Source: Paenibacillus ihbetae (lineage in GTDB: Bacteria > Bacillota > Bacilli > Paenibacillales > Paenibacillaceae). Taken from it: a stretch of DNA of 64,000 bases. Below are positions 52,558-62,505 of the stretch, one piece after another. The translations under genes were made by a program, and so were the position numbers. How positions within the stretch are numbered: the stretch's first letter is position 1; each line of letters begins with the position of its first letter. The stretch is taken from positions 6,178,501 to 6,242,500 of the forward strand of contig NZ_CP016809.1 of NCBI RefSeq assembly GCF_002741055.1, read 5' to 3'. The notes under the pieces were generated by a model. That model searched no databases, was not told the DNA's origin, and saw nothing but the letters and a program-made list of their open reading frames with translations.

Positions 52558-53355
52558 ATGCAGATCATATTACCACGAGTGGAAATCCATCGATTTTACA
52601 GCTCGTTCGAAAATACGGCGCATACACACGAGGATCAATTCCAGATTACGATTCCAATAAAGGGGACCTGTCATTTCCAGCACGAACATAAATATTTGTC
52701 CCTCCCTCCAGGGGAAGGGATCGTGCTTATGCCCCGGGACCAGCATTCGCTGCATATCGGCGATGGTGCGAGTCTGGTCATCATCCGAGTCAGGCAGGAA
52801 AGCATGTATCCTCAAGGACTTCTAAGCCAGCGAGAACCGCAATACCGGCAGCAGTTTGACGTGAAGCGGATTTCACGGTATTTCGGGCAATGGACCTCAG
52901 GCATGATGAACCGCGATCTGGACGACCCGTTGGAAGAGGAAGAGTTGGAGACCCGCATGATATCCGATCTACAGGAGCTGATCTGGAGTGGGGGATTACC
53001 TGTCAGTCCTGCGATGCAGATCTCCCATGAAGAACATAACCAGCATCACGCCCGTGTGCTGGAATACATACACGCAAATTACACGGAACAGCTCAACATT
53101 AGCACCCTGGCAGGCTTAGCTATGCAAAGTCGGTATCATTTTATTCGTACGTTCAAATCCCTTATGGGCGTAACCCCCTATCAATATGTACTTCAGCTAC
53201 GGGTAAGGGAAGCGATCCGGCAGCTGCAGCAGTCCGACGCAACGGTTACGGACATTAGCTTCAACCTCGGATTTTCGAGCCCGAGCCAGCTCTATCGAGC
53301 CTTTGCCAAAATAACCGGCATGACGCCGGAACAATACCGGAAAACCCGGCTATGA
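52558..53355 (+). CDS. AraC-family transcriptional regulator with cupin N-terminus
   Basis: About 265 residues. The N-terminal cupin is VEIHRFYSSFENTAHTHEDQFQITIPIKGT and PPGEGIVLMPRDQHSLHIGD. The C-terminal HTH pair is LNISTLAGLAMQSRYHFIRTFKSLMGVTPYQYVLQLRVREA and TVTDISFNLGFSSPSQLYRAFAKITGMTPEQYRKT. ATG 52558 follows GGGGTGAGG. Divergent from fsr, likely its regulator; the next gene, of HxlR type, overlaps the terminal codons region and is probably read from its own site. Confidence 0.88.
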   Translation: MQIILPRVEIHRFYSSFENTAHTHEDQFQITIPIKGTCHFQHEHKYLSLPPGEGIVLMPRDQHSLHIGDGASLVIIRVRQESMYPQGLLSQREPQYRQQFDVKRISRYFGQWTSGMMNRDLDDPLEEEELETRMISDLQELIWSGGLPVSPAMQISHEEHNQHHARVLEYIHANYTEQLNISTLAGLAMQSRYHFIRTFKSLMGVTPYQYVLQLRVREAIRQLQQSDATVTDISFNLGFSSPSQLYRAFAKITGMTPEQYRKTRL

Positions 53356-53372
53356 TGCATGGAGGTGAGTTT

Positions 53373-53747
53373 ATGATCATTCGGGAAATACGTAACTGCC
53401 CGCTGGAGATTGTCCATGACATTATTAAAGGTAAATGGAAGACCATGATCATATATCAGCTGAAAAATGGGAACGCATCCTTAGCTCAGCTAGAGCGTGA
53501 AATTGACCAGATCACCCAAAAAATGCTGTTGCAGCATTTAAGGGAGCTTCAATCTTGCGGGATCGTGGATAAAATCAAAACGGAAGGTTACCCGCTGCAC
53601 GTAGAGTACTACCTAACGAAGCGCGGAAGAAGATTGTTAGATGCGGTCCTGATCATGCAAGAGATCGGAATTGAATACATGGTTGAGCTGGGGCAAACCG
53701 AGCTTCTCGATCGAAAAGGCATCCCATACCCACAAAAAAGTGGGTAA
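53373..53747 (+). CDS. HxlR-family transcriptional regulator
   Basis: 124 residues with the HxlR winged helix: CPLEIVHDIIKGKWKTMIIYQLKNGNASLAQLEREIDQITQKMLLQHLRELQSCGIVDK, ending YYLTKRGRRLLDAV. ATG 53373 has GGAGGTGA five bases upstream, preferred over ATG 53352. It precedes an isochorismatase-fold hydrolase gene, its probable target. Confidence 0.9.
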   Translation: MIIREIRNCPLEIVHDIIKGKWKTMIIYQLKNGNASLAQLEREIDQITQKMLLQHLRELQSCGIVDKIKTEGYPLHVEYYLTKRGRRLLDAVLIMQEIGIEYMVELGQTELLDRKGIPYPQKSG

Positions 53748-53808
53748 TTCACGTGGCACGATTTCCGATATTATAATACCTTTACTACGAGTAAAGGAGA
53801 CATGATCA

Positions 53809-54357
53809 ATGAATACAGCACTAGTAATAGTCGACATTCAGAACGATTATTTCAAGGGAGGGAGAAATGAACTGTTCAATTCCGATCAAGCAGCTGCCCG
53901 TGCCCAGGAAGCATTGACGCTGTTTCGGGAGAAGAATTTACCCATTGTCCATATTCAGTGCATTCTGCTGGATGAAAACGCAACATTCTTTCTTCCCGGC
54001 ACGGAAGGGATCAACATTCATGCGGCGGTAACTCCCCGATCAGACGAAAAAGTCATTGTAAAACATACCCCTGACAGCTTCTATCAAACGGAGCTGCAGC
54101 AGCATCTTGAATCCATTCAGGCCGAGCGGTTAGTCGTGTGCGGCATGATGAGCCACATCTGTATTGATTCTACCGTGAGAAGCGCAAGTCGCTTGGGCTA
54201 TGAAGTCATGTTGCTTGGCGATGCATGTGCGACCAGAGATTTAGAATGGGAAGGAACCGTGATTCCAGCCCAAACCGTGCACCATACATTTTTGGCATCA
54301 TTGCAGGATACCTTTGCACAAGTAAAGAACACAAGCAGCCTAAATGAGTTGATTTGA
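53809..54357 (+). CDS. Isochorismatase-family cysteine hydrolase
   Basis: 182 residues. The catalytic triad is visible as D9 (VIVDIQNDYF), the lysine in VIVKHTPDSFY and the cysteine in CGMMSHICIDSTVRSA. Such enzymes hydrolyse amides or enol ethers (nicotinamidase, isochorismatase, N-carbamoyl substrates); the specific one is not identifiable. AAAGGAG lies eight bases before ATG 53809. It follows the HxlR-type regulator after 61 bases. Confidence 0.88.
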   Translation: MNTALVIVDIQNDYFKGGRNELFNSDQAAARAQEALTLFREKNLPIVHIQCILLDENATFFLPGTEGINIHAAVTPRSDEKVIVKHTPDSFYQTELQQHLESIQAERLVVCGMMSHICIDSTVRSASRLGYEVMLLGDACATRDLEWEGTVIPAQTVHHTFLASLQDTFAQVKNTSSLNELI

Positions 54358-54416
54358 ATCTTCGGTGTCTCCCAAGATGAATTTGGAAGAGCCCATGAAA
54401 AATTAAAATGAAATAT

Positions 54417-54455
54417 AAACACCACTGATGCTAAATCAGTGGTGTTTAATCTTTT
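54417..54455 (+). terminator. Terminator after the cysteine hydrolase gene
   Basis: Perfect 13-bp stem AAACACCACTGAT (54417-54429) with ATCAGTGGTGTTT (54435-54447), then AATCTTTT. Confidence 0.88.
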
Positions 54456-54651
54456 CTGGAATTTCTAGCGAATCTTGTCGAGAAATTGTTCAATGAATCC
54501 TGTATAATTGTGACGGACGATGATTCGAAGGACTGAAAATTTGAGCAGCGCTCTTTAATTTGGGCGAGCAGTGCATATTTGCAACGGCGTCATCGAATAG
54601 GGATGGATTGAAACTTAAGGGATTACGTAAAAAGGGAGTGGTCACAGCTCA

Positions 54652-56688
54652 ATGAACCACAGCTATAACTTGTACATAGTCGGACTATCGATTATCATAG
54701 CCATTCTAGCATCATTCTCAGCCCTGACCATAACCTCTAAAATTTCGGAAGCTCAGGGAAAAACGAAGTTCTTTTGGCTCTTCTCGGGCGCGCTTGTCAT
54801 GGGCAGCGGGATTTGGTCCATGCATTTTGTCGGCATGCTCGCTTTTCATATGCATATGAATGTGCGGTACGATGTCAAGCTGACGGCCATCTCCATGCTG
54901 GCCAGCGTGGTTTCATCCTTCATCGCGTTCTATATTACGATGCCGACGGACATCGACTGGCGGAAAATTGCTGTCGGAGGTTTCTTCATGGGCAGCGGTA
55001 TTGTGGCAATGCACTATATCGGGATGGAAGCCATGATCATGCCGGCTGATCTCAGTTATGATCCCGTATTCTGGATATTGTCCGCGGTCATTGCGCTTGC
55101 CGCATCTTATGCTGCGCTGCTGTTATTTCTGCGGTTCCGCAGGCGTTATCAATCCAACCTCCTGAAGTGGATATCGGCGGTGGTCATGGGTTTTGCCGTT
55201 TGCGGCATGCACTATACCGGCATGAAGGCTGCCCGGTTTGAACCTCATGCCGGTGCGGCAGCTGACCACCAGCAAACGCTGGATTTTTTTTTACTGTACG
55301 GAGTCACGGGGACGATATTCATCATATTGCTTGTTTCGTGGGGGGCCATGTTTTTCGACAGGCATGTGCTGGAGAAGCTGGCGTTTCAGGATAGTATTAC
55401 AGGGCTTCCCAACCGCAACGAGATGAACCGCTTTTTCGAAAACAGCGCAGGCGAAAAAAACATCGGGATATTGTTTATTGATCTGGATCAGTTCAAGGCC
55501 ATTAACGACACGCTTGGGCATCATGTAGGCGATGGCTTGGTTCAGCAGGTAGGGGGGCGTTTGAGGAGATTTATCAAGCCTGGAAAGCAGCAGGTATTCC
55601 GAATCGGCGGGGACGAGTTTCTTGTGATGGTGAAGGAGTGCGACCGGCGATACGCGGAAAAGCTGGCAGATCAGATTTTGCAGCTGATCAAGCAAGTATA
55701 TTTTATTGACGGCAATGAATTGTACGTCACCGGGAGTATTGGAATCAGCATCGGGGCCATTCACAGCTCGGACCGATCAACCCTATTAAAGAACGCGGAT
55801 ACGGCGATGTATAAAGCGAAAGGACTCGGCAAGAATCAGCGGTGCTTCTATACGGAAGAGATGGGGGTCCGGGAAGTTCGCAGGATGGAGCTGGAGAAGG
55901 ATCTGCATCGGGCACTGGAGCTTGAGGAATTCTTCGTCGTCTACCAGCCGAAGTGGAATGTGAAGACCGACCGGCTGGTCGGCTTTGAAGCATTGATCCG
56001 CTGGAGGCATCCACGGCTCGGGGTGGTATCTCCAGTGGAATTCATTCCGATTGCGGAAGAGACGGGTCTAATATTCCCCATAACGCGCTGGGCGCTGGAG
56101 CAGGCTTGCCGCCAATGTCGAGCTTGGCAGGATCGTGGGATTGATCAGCCCGTGTCCGTCAATTTGTCGGTCAAATTGTTTTATGGCGAGATCTTATACG
56201 ACCTCGTGGAATCCGCGCTGAACCGAGCCCAGCTTGACGGGCGTCTGCTCGAGCTTGAAATCACGGAATCCATGGTGCTCCATGATGTCAACGACGTTAT
56301 TCGCCAGCTGGAGCAGGTCCGTTCTCTCGGCGTCAAAGTATCGATGGATGATTTCGGAACCGGATACTCCTCCATCGGGCTGCTGGACCGGATTCCACTG
56401 GATGCGTTAAAGCTGGACAGCCTGTTTACGAATGATCTCGATACCCCCAGCAAACGCGCGATCATCAATGCAATCGTGCTAATGGCGGAAAACCTGAAGC
56501 TGGAGGTCATTGCCGAGGGCGTCGAGAACAAGGAGCATATCGACTATTTGACCGGGCTGGGCTGTCATGTGATGCAGGGATTTTATTACGGTCAACCGAT
56601 GGACTCCGAAGAGATAAATGAATGGTTGAATAATCGGAAGTCACGGACGGAAGGCGCTGAGCACTCTGCTCTGACGGCGGCAACATGA
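54652..56688 (+). CDS. MHYT-GGDEF-EAL c-di-GMP turnover protein
   Basis: 678 residues. Residues 1-235 are an MHYT sensor: seven helices with MHFVGM, MHYIGM and MHYTGM repeats, thought to bind copper and sense gases or redox state. GGDEF domain: intact RIGGDEF near residue 318. EAL domain: GFEALIRWRHP, LEITESM, DDFGTGYSS and IAEGVE, all intact. It may both make and degrade c-di-GMP. ATG 54652 has AAAGGGAGTGG about 11 bases upstream. No neighbouring target gene is evident. Similar to B. subtilis YkoW-type proteins. Confidence 0.92.
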   Translation: MNHSYNLYIVGLSIIIAILASFSALTITSKISEAQGKTKFFWLFSGALVMGSGIWSMHFVGMLAFHMHMNVRYDVKLTAISMLASVVSSFIAFYITMPTDIDWRKIAVGGFFMGSGIVAMHYIGMEAMIMPADLSYDPVFWILSAVIALAASYAALLLFLRFRRRYQSNLLKWISAVVMGFAVCGMHYTGMKAARFEPHAGAAADHQQTLDFFLLYGVTGTIFIILLVSWGAMFFDRHVLEKLAFQDSITGLPNRNEMNRFFENSAGEKNIGILFIDLDQFKAINDTLGHHVGDGLVQQVGGRLRRFIKPGKQQVFRIGGDEFLVMVKECDRRYAEKLADQILQLIKQVYFIDGNELYVTGSIGISIGAIHSSDRSTLLKNADTAMYKAKGLGKNQRCFYTEEMGVREVRRMELEKDLHRALELEEFFVVYQPKWNVKTDRLVGFEALIRWRHPRLGVVSPVEFIPIAEETGLIFPITRWALEQACRQCRAWQDRGIDQPVSVNLSVKLFYGEILYDLVESALNRAQLDGRLLELEITESMVLHDVNDVIRQLEQVRSLGVKVSMDDFGTGYSSIGLLDRIPLDALKLDSLFTNDLDTPSKRAIINAIVLMAENLKLEVIAEGVENKEHIDYLTGLGCHVMQGFYYGQPMDSEEINEWLNNRKSRTEGAEHSALTAAT

Positions 56689-56734
56689 TCATTCCGGTCA
56701 AACCGTAACTCGAGGAAGACCGATAAAGGAAAGG

Positions 56735-56780
56735 CGATCATCCGTGGGAGGAAATCTCACGGGTGGTCGCTATTTTTTTG
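56735..56780 (+). terminator. Terminator after the c-di-GMP protein gene
   Basis: GCGATCATCCGTGGGAG pairs imperfectly with CTCACGGGTGGTCGC across 56735-56772, followed by seven T. Confidence 0.75.
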
Positions 56781-56914
56781 CTTCCTTGAGCACAATTATC
56801 GCGATAGTGCTTTGACTTCAACATAACACGATGTAAAAAACATCGATTTCTCATTCCCTTAGATGCCTGATATGCTAGACTACTCATATACCACTATTTA
56901 GGAGTCCGAGATGA

Positions 56915-57592
56915 ATGAAGACATTCACGATTTTGTATATTGAAGACGATCAGGAGATCGGTGCCTGGTCCAGGGATTTTTTAAGCGGGCAGGGTTATGA
57001 GGTAATATGGAAGACATCCGGTTATGACGTAGAAGAAGCATTGGACCGCTGTGATTTGGTGATCGCCGACATTATGCTCCCGGGCTTGGATGGCTTTACG
57101 GTCGGTCAACGGATCAAACGGCACAGGCCCGAGCTGCCCATGATGATGCTGACGGCGAGAACGGCCATTGAGGATAAGCTGACTGGCTTGTCTTTTGCCG
57201 ATGACTACATGACGAAGCCTTATCATCCGGATGAGCTGCTAGCCCGCATTCAAGTGCTTCTTCGACGGTCGGGCGCTTCGGAACCGGAACGGCTTCAGCT
57301 CCGTCATTTGACGATTGACCGGAACCGTAACCGGATATGGCATACGGAATCGAAGGAAGAGATTGTGCTTACAGGCAAGCAATTTCATATTTTTATGTAC
57401 TTTCTCGACCATTTGAATCACATCTTAACGCAGAAGCAGATCTATGAAGCGGTATGGGGCGAACCGCATATGGCGGGGGATAAAACGTTGACGGTCCACA
57501 TTCGGCATTTGCGGGAGAAAATCGAACGGGATCCGGCGGCTCCCCAAATTATCGAGACTATCCGCGGCGTCGGATACCGGGTGCGGGCATGA
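56915..57592 (+). CDS. OmpR/PhoB-family response regulator
   Basis: 225 residues. Receiver: acidic pocket YIEDDQE, phosphoacceptor D52 (VIADIMLPG), and K in YMTKPYHP. The usual GADDY before that lysine reads FADDY and one residue is missing, a mild departure. Winged helix: LTGKQFHIFMYFLDHL, TVHIRHLREKIERD and TIRGVGYRVRA. ATG 56915 follows GGAGTCCGAG. Its end overlaps the histidine-kinase start (ATGA at 57589). Confidence 0.9.
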   Translation: MKTFTILYIEDDQEIGAWSRDFLSGQGYEVIWKTSGYDVEEALDRCDLVIADIMLPGLDGFTVGQRIKRHRPELPMMMLTARTAIEDKLTGLSFADDYMTKPYHPDELLARIQVLLRRSGASEPERLQLRHLTIDRNRNRIWHTESKEEIVLTGKQFHIFMYFLDHLNHILTQKQIYEAVWGEPHMAGDKTLTVHIRHLREKIERDPAAPQIIETIRGVGYRVRA

Positions 57593-58932
57593 AACTTCGC
57601 GGCTCGTTAATGACCAAATACCTGATCCTGATTATGGCCGCGATGATGCTTTGGCCGGTCATTCCCGCAATGTTTTATTTTCCGGGCTATCTGCTTAGCG
57701 ATCATCCGATCTACCGTCCGGAAGAAATATCCCGGAAGTGGCATGAAGAAGCCGTTAAGCTGAACGGGGTGGACGGGGTGACGATTCATGACCGATTGGC
57801 CGAGTTGAATGGCGAGTTTCCGGATGCCGAAATATTCTGGGTTGACCCGTCAGGCAGAACGCATGCGGTCCAAGATCTTTCGGAGAATATACCCGAGCAG
57901 TGGGATTATGAGGATGTGCTCTCTTTCCAGTTGAAGAGCCATGAACCGGGATCGTTTACTTTAGCCTCTCTCATCGGAGACGATCCCAAGCAAGGATTTA
58001 TGGTCATGCGGCTCCCTGAATCCCATATCCTGTCGGCTGAAATGTCGCTCGCGGGAAATCTGCCGCTGATTCTTTTATTTTTCATGATTTGTCTGTGCTT
58101 CGTTGGGTTGTCCTGGTTCTTCTTCGTTAAGCTTCGCCAAAGACTGATCAAGCTGCAGTCTGCGATGAGCGTAAGCGGAAAAAATGATATTCCGAATGAA
58201 GTCACGATTAGCAAAAACGACGAAATCGGAGAGCTTGAGGGCGCTTTTAACCGCATGGTGCGGGAGCTTAGGGAAAGCCAACAGCGGGAACGGGAAGAGG
58301 AAGATCTGCGCAAGCAATTCATTTCGAATGTGTCCCATGATCTTCGTACCCCGCTGACAGTCATTCGCCAGCATATCCATACGGTTCGCAATAATCCGGA
58401 ATCGACTCAAGGCCAGACGTCCCTTACCATCATGGAAACCAAGCTGAATGAAGTCGATAAGCTGATGGATAATCTATTATCCTATTCGCTGCTGTCGGCA
58501 GGAAAATATCCCATGCACCTGCAACCCGTCGATATCGCGGAAGAAGTCCGGAATCGGGTGGCCGAATGGTATCCGATATTCGAAGCCAGGGATTTTGAGG
58601 TTCAGGTCGAGCTTCCTGAAGAGCCGGTGATCTGGAATGCGGATCCAATGTGGCTCCGTCGGATTCTCGACAACGTGTTTCAGAACGTGGTTCGTCACGC
58701 CGGAGCGGGCCGATACATCGCAATTCAAATAACTGAAGATCAGAAGCAAACCCTTATGATTAGAGACAAAGGCCCCGGAATCGGCAATGAGTCTCCGGAG
58801 AAAGGCGCAGGTATCGGTTTATCCATCGTTTCGTTGATGGCCAAGGAGATGGGGATGCAGTGGGAAATGAAATCCGGCCTCACGGGATGTACGTTTTGCA
58901 TTTGGAAAGATTCGCAGCAGCTAGCGGATTAA
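57589..58932 (+). CDS. Sensor histidine kinase
   Basis: 447 residues. An N-terminal helix, an extracellular segment of about 125 residues, a second helix (NLPLILLFFMICLCFVGLSWFFF), HAMP, then HisKA with H250 in SNVSHDLRTPLTV and a HATPase domain (NVFQNVVRHA, DKGPGIG, GIGLSIV). It overlaps the response regulator gene by four bases, so they form a cognate pair. The signal is unknown; the membrane gene at 59174 lies beyond a terminator and need not belong to it. Confidence 0.92.
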   Translation: MKLRGSLMTKYLILIMAAMMLWPVIPAMFYFPGYLLSDHPIYRPEEISRKWHEEAVKLNGVDGVTIHDRLAELNGEFPDAEIFWVDPSGRTHAVQDLSENIPEQWDYEDVLSFQLKSHEPGSFTLASLIGDDPKQGFMVMRLPESHILSAEMSLAGNLPLILLFFMICLCFVGLSWFFFVKLRQRLIKLQSAMSVSGKNDIPNEVTISKNDEIGELEGAFNRMVRELRESQQREREEEDLRKQFISNVSHDLRTPLTVIRQHIHTVRNNPESTQGQTSLTIMETKLNEVDKLMDNLLSYSLLSAGKYPMHLQPVDIAEEVRNRVAEWYPIFEARDFEVQVELPEEPVIWNADPMWLRRILDNVFQNVVRHAGAGRYIAIQITEDQKQTLMIRDKGPGIGNESPEKGAGIGLSIVSLMAKEMGMQWEMKSGLTGCTFCIWKDSQQLAD

Positions 58933-58991
58933 GGTACGCCAAGGCATGGCTTCATGATTCCGCCGAGTTATGCAGGCTCATATTTGGGACG

Positions 58992-59036
58992 AAAGCTGTT
59001 TTCATCGGAAGCAGATGATATGAAAACAGCTTTTTT
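58992..59036 (+). terminator. Terminator after the two-component operon
   Basis: Perfect 14-bp stem AAAGCTGTTTTCAT (58992-59005) with ATGAAAACAGCTTT (59020-59033), then TTT to 59036. Confidence 0.88.
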
Positions 59037-59173
59037 GTGTATCTCTATGCTGGGAGAACCATTTACCCACGGTGCGAAAATTAACCTGATCTTAACCTTG
59101 GGGTCGCTTTATTTTTCGATCCGGAAGATAGAATGGGATCAAACAGCGTGAGTTAAGGAGGCAGGTGTACAGC

Positions 59174-60172
59174 ATGATGGAGGATCACACGACAGCTTTG
59201 AAAGAACAGCGGGAATGGCAATGGTCGACAATAAGGCGCGGATACGGCTATGGAGCTGCCATCTCGGTGATACCGTATTTTGTGTTGAAAATCGCTTGGA
59301 CGTTAGGGCTGTTCCTTCCGACTGATCAAATGGGCGACGCCGGTTGGCGCGCAATCAACGCAGCTACCGCCGTAATCGCGGCAATCGGAATCCTGCTCGC
59401 ATTAGCGTTCAGTATGCCATGGGGGACACGACTGCCTGCGTGGCTGGTTGCCATCCCCGTGTGGATAGGCACAGGTCTGCTTGTTCCATTGCTTCTCTTG
59501 GCCCCGGTGCTGGGTCCGGCTGCCATGCTCCGGGATCAGATGGCCGGTGCCGCCGACGTATGGGCGTTCGAACAATTATTCGTTATGATATCGCTGGTTG
59601 GCGTCGGCATTTGTCTTCCACTCGCCCTGGCAGGATATGCGAGGACGCGCTGGCCGGAGGCATTCGGCAATTCGATGGACTACAGCCGGTTGCCCGGGAA
59701 CACCTTAAGACTGCAGCAAACCTTGGGCAGGCTGGTTGGCGTCGGTTGTATTCTGCTCGGCATGATCAAGGTATTCTGGGTGGCGGGAGGGACTCTCGGC
59801 TTGGACCCGGCAAGATTGGGGGAGCGGGATATGTGGTGGCATCTGCTGACATTAAGCACGGGCGTATGGTCCTTTGCCGGAGCATGGGGGCTGTTGATCC
59901 TTACTTCCAGCAGCGGCTCACGGAGGTTTGTTCCCTGGATGGCAGCCGTATGGTTAGCTTCGGGCATGTTATTCTCGTATAATCTCTTCTCAGCGATCCG
60001 CACGGATTCCCAGCTCTCACCCGAGCACCCGGTGCTTCGGATGCTGACCACGCAGGCCGGGATCGTCTTGGGCATCGTGATGGGGATGACGCTTGTATTG
60101 GTGCTGCATGATCGGCGGCGAGCGATGAGCGAACAGCATGCATGTCTACCAAGTGAAGAGGATGTCATGTAA
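59174..60172 (+). CDS. Polytopic membrane protein of unknown function
   Basis: 332 residues with about eight hydrophobic helices and short loops (for example PAWLVAIPVWIGTGLLVPLLLLAP). It has a long cytosolic N-terminal segment and ends in a charged tail. AAGGAGG lies 11 bases before ATG 59174, preferred over GTG 59165. I recognise no family or motif. Confidence 0.75.
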   Translation: MMEDHTTALKEQREWQWSTIRRGYGYGAAISVIPYFVLKIAWTLGLFLPTDQMGDAGWRAINAATAVIAAIGILLALAFSMPWGTRLPAWLVAIPVWIGTGLLVPLLLLAPVLGPAAMLRDQMAGAADVWAFEQLFVMISLVGVGICLPLALAGYARTRWPEAFGNSMDYSRLPGNTLRLQQTLGRLVGVGCILLGMIKVFWVAGGTLGLDPARLGERDMWWHLLTLSTGVWSFAGAWGLLILTSSSGSRRFVPWMAAVWLASGMLFSYNLFSAIRTDSQLSPEHPVLRMLTTQAGIVLGIVMGMTLVLVLHDRRRAMSEQHACLPSEEDVM

Positions 60173-60515
60173 TGAGTGTATGAGATTTACTCCTATTTTC
60201 ACAAGAGGTTAGGCATATGCCCGCCCTATGCCATCTCCTGGAAAAGGGGTCTTTGCGAAACTATTCATGTCGCTAATCATTCAAAACGTTCCTAGCCTAT
60301 TAGGAAAGGGAAGCCGGTGGTCACGCCAAGGACCTCGGCTTTTTTTATGTTTAACGTCTTTTGACTCTTTTGCACACTTTGCACTTTCTTTAAAACGGTT
60401 GATCGATAACCGCTCCTTCTGCCTTCAAAAATGTCTCATTGCCGGAAAAGAAAGCGCTCCTGCATAATAAGGCCACACCGCTCGCGAGGCGATGAACGAC
60501 AAATGGAGGTGGATG
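60173..60515. other. Intergenic region with terminator and candidate operator
   Basis: It holds the terminator at 60311-60347 and, at 60396-60412, CGGTTGATCGATAACCG, a near palindrome with CGGTT/AACCG arms. That element shares ATCGATAACC (60402-60411) with the candidate LacI operator at 20510-20519. No gene is seen. Confidence 0.45.
60311..60347 (+). terminator. Terminator after the membrane protein gene
   Basis: AAGCCGGTGGTC pairs with GACCTCGGCTT with a bulge (60311-60341), followed by a T-run. Confidence 0.7.
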
Positions 60516-61481
60516 ATGATGAAGCAAGCTACGGCTCAAAGGGACTTTCCGCAAACGTCCAAGCAGGCGGATCACCGCACGAGCTTCGCGGCAAGGCTTC
60601 GCAGGGACAAATGGCTATACCTGTTGCTGCTCCCAGGCTTGCTTTATTTTTTGGTTTTTAAATACGTGCCGATGTGGGGGGTACTGCTGGCATTTCAAAA
60701 CTACCAGCCGTTTACCGGCTTTCTGAAAAGCGAATGGGTGGGCTTCGAGCATTTTCGCCTGTTTTTTAATAACCCCGAGTTTTTTATGCTGCTGCGCAAT
60801 ACGCTGCTGCTATCGTTTTATAATCTCATTTTCTTTTTTCCCGCTCCGATTATATTGGCGCTCTTGTTAAATGAGGTAAGGCTTTCGTTCTTTAAGCGCA
60901 CGATTCAAACGATGATTTACGTCCCACATTTTATCTCGATGGTAATCGTGGCGAGCTTGACGTACGTGTTCCTGACCACGGAAGGAGGCACCGTCAACGA
61001 GCTGCTGTTCCAATATACGGGGAACAAAATCCAGTTTCTGTCCGACCCGTCATGGTTCCGTCCCATCATTATTTTGCAGACGATCTGGAAGGAATGCGGC
61101 TGGGGAACGATCATTTTCCTGGCGGCGCTGTCGGCCGTCGACGTGGAGCAATACGAGGCCGCGACGATCGACGGGGCGAACCGCTGGAGGCAGCTTTGGC
61201 ACATAACCCTTCCGGCCATTCGCAGCACGATTGTTATCCTGCTTATTTTGCGCATGGGCAGCGTGCTGGACAACGGCTTTGAACAAATTTATTTGATGTT
61301 AAATCCGCTCAACCGCTCGGTGGGCGAGGTGTTCGACACGTACGTCTATGCGATGGGGATTACGCAAGGCGCATTCAGCTACAGCACGGCCGTCGGGCTG
61401 TTTAAGTCGGTCGTTGGCGTGACGCTCGTCCTCGGCACGAACTGGCTGGCGAAAAAATTCGGCCAATCCGGGCTTTATTAA
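60516..61481 (+). CDS. Sugar ABC transporter permease (LplB type)
   Basis: About 321 residues, six transmembrane helices. LLLLPGLLYFLVFKYVPMWGVLLAFQNY and the EAA loop QYEAATIDGANRWRQLWHITLPAI mark the LplB branch of CUT1 permeases used for oligosaccharides. GGAGG at 60505-60509 suits ATG 60516 or 60519; ATG 60492 lies before it. No ATPase gene is present nearby; a shared MsmX-type ATPase is expected. Confidence 0.9.
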   Translation: MMKQATAQRDFPQTSKQADHRTSFAARLRRDKWLYLLLLPGLLYFLVFKYVPMWGVLLAFQNYQPFTGFLKSEWVGFEHFRLFFNNPEFFMLLRNTLLLSFYNLIFFFPAPIILALLLNEVRLSFFKRTIQTMIYVPHFISMVIVASLTYVFLTTEGGTVNELLFQYTGNKIQFLSDPSWFRPIIILQTIWKECGWGTIIFLAALSAVDVEQYEAATIDGANRWRQLWHITLPAIRSTIVILLILRMGSVLDNGFEQIYLMLNPLNRSVGEVFDTYVYAMGITQGAFSYSTAVGLFKSVVGVTLVLGTNWLAKKFGQSGLY

Positions 61482-61501
61482 GCAGAAAGGGGAATTGATC
61501 C

Positions 61502-62386
61502 ATGGCCAAGCAATACAGAACCGCAGCAGGCATCACATTCGACACTGCCAATTATATCGTGCTCACGTTGTTCGGGCTGGCTGCCGTGCTCCCTTTCGTT
61601 TACGTGATCGCGGGCTCCTTTGCCTCGGATGCGGAGCTTACGTCCAGAGCGGTATTTTTCATACCCAAAACATTTACGTTAAATGCTTACGAGTTTATTT
61701 TTTCCACGGCTACGATCGTGAAAAGCATCGGCGTTTCCGTGTACGTAACCGTCATCGGCACGCTCGTCAACTTGTTTTTCACGGTAACGATGGCCTATTC
61801 ATTGGCGAAGAGAGGATTGTACGGCCGCAATCTGGTGCTGAACCTCGTCATCTTCTCCATGCTGTTCGGCGGGGGCATGATACCAACCTATCTCGTCGTC
61901 AAAGAGCTGCAGCTGCTCGATTCACTTTGGGCGCTCATGCTGCCGGGGGCGATCAGCGCCTTTAACCTGATCATCGTCAAAAACTTTTTTCAGGAAATTC
62001 CGAAGGAGATCGAGGAGGCCGGCCGCATCGACGGCTGCTCCGAGCTCGGCCTCTTGTGGCGGATTGTGCTGCCGCTGTCGATGCCTGTTCTCGCTACCTT
62101 TACTTTGTTTTACGCCGTCGGACATTGGAATGATTTCTTCTCGGCATTGCTGTATATCAACGATCCGGAGAAATGGCCGCTGCAGGTCATGCTGCGCCAG
62201 ATTGTTCTGCTGTCGCAAGCGGCTGCAGGGGATTTGAACTCGATGGACCCTAACTTTGTGAAGCCGCCGGATCAATCGATCAAAATGGCCGTGATCGTTG
62301 TCGGTACGATACCGATTCTGTGCGTGTACCCGTTCCTGCAAAAGCACTTCGCCAAAGGCGTCCTGCTTGGCTCCGTGAAAGGGTAG
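61502..62386 (+). CDS. Sugar ABC transporter permease (LplC/YtcP type)
   Basis: 294 residues, six transmembrane helices, with the EAA loop EIEEAGRIDGCSELGLLWRIVLPLSMP and the family ending VYPFLQKHFAKGVLLGSVKG. GAAAGGGG lies eight bases before ATG 61502, and only 20 bases separate it from the partner permease. It forms the membrane pair of an oligosaccharide importer with the lipoprotein that follows. Confidence 0.92.
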   Translation: MAKQYRTAAGITFDTANYIVLTLFGLAAVLPFVYVIAGSFASDAELTSRAVFFIPKTFTLNAYEFIFSTATIVKSIGVSVYVTVIGTLVNLFFTVTMAYSLAKRGLYGRNLVLNLVIFSMLFGGGMIPTYLVVKELQLLDSLWALMLPGAISAFNLIIVKNFFQEIPKEIEEAGRIDGCSELGLLWRIVLPLSMPVLATFTLFYAVGHWNDFFSALLYINDPEKWPLQVMLRQIVLLSQAAAGDLNSMDPNFVKPPDQSIKMAVIVVGTIPILCVYPFLQKHFAKGVLLGSVKG

Positions 62387-62505
62387 AGCTTGCATTTCAA
62401 TTGTGTGAATCCGCCTGGCTCTATCTGTAATATACCGGGAAGCAGACGCTTTCTTAGAGTCGCGCGGTTTACGATAGGATTCTAATGATAAAGGGAGGCT
62501 ATTTA

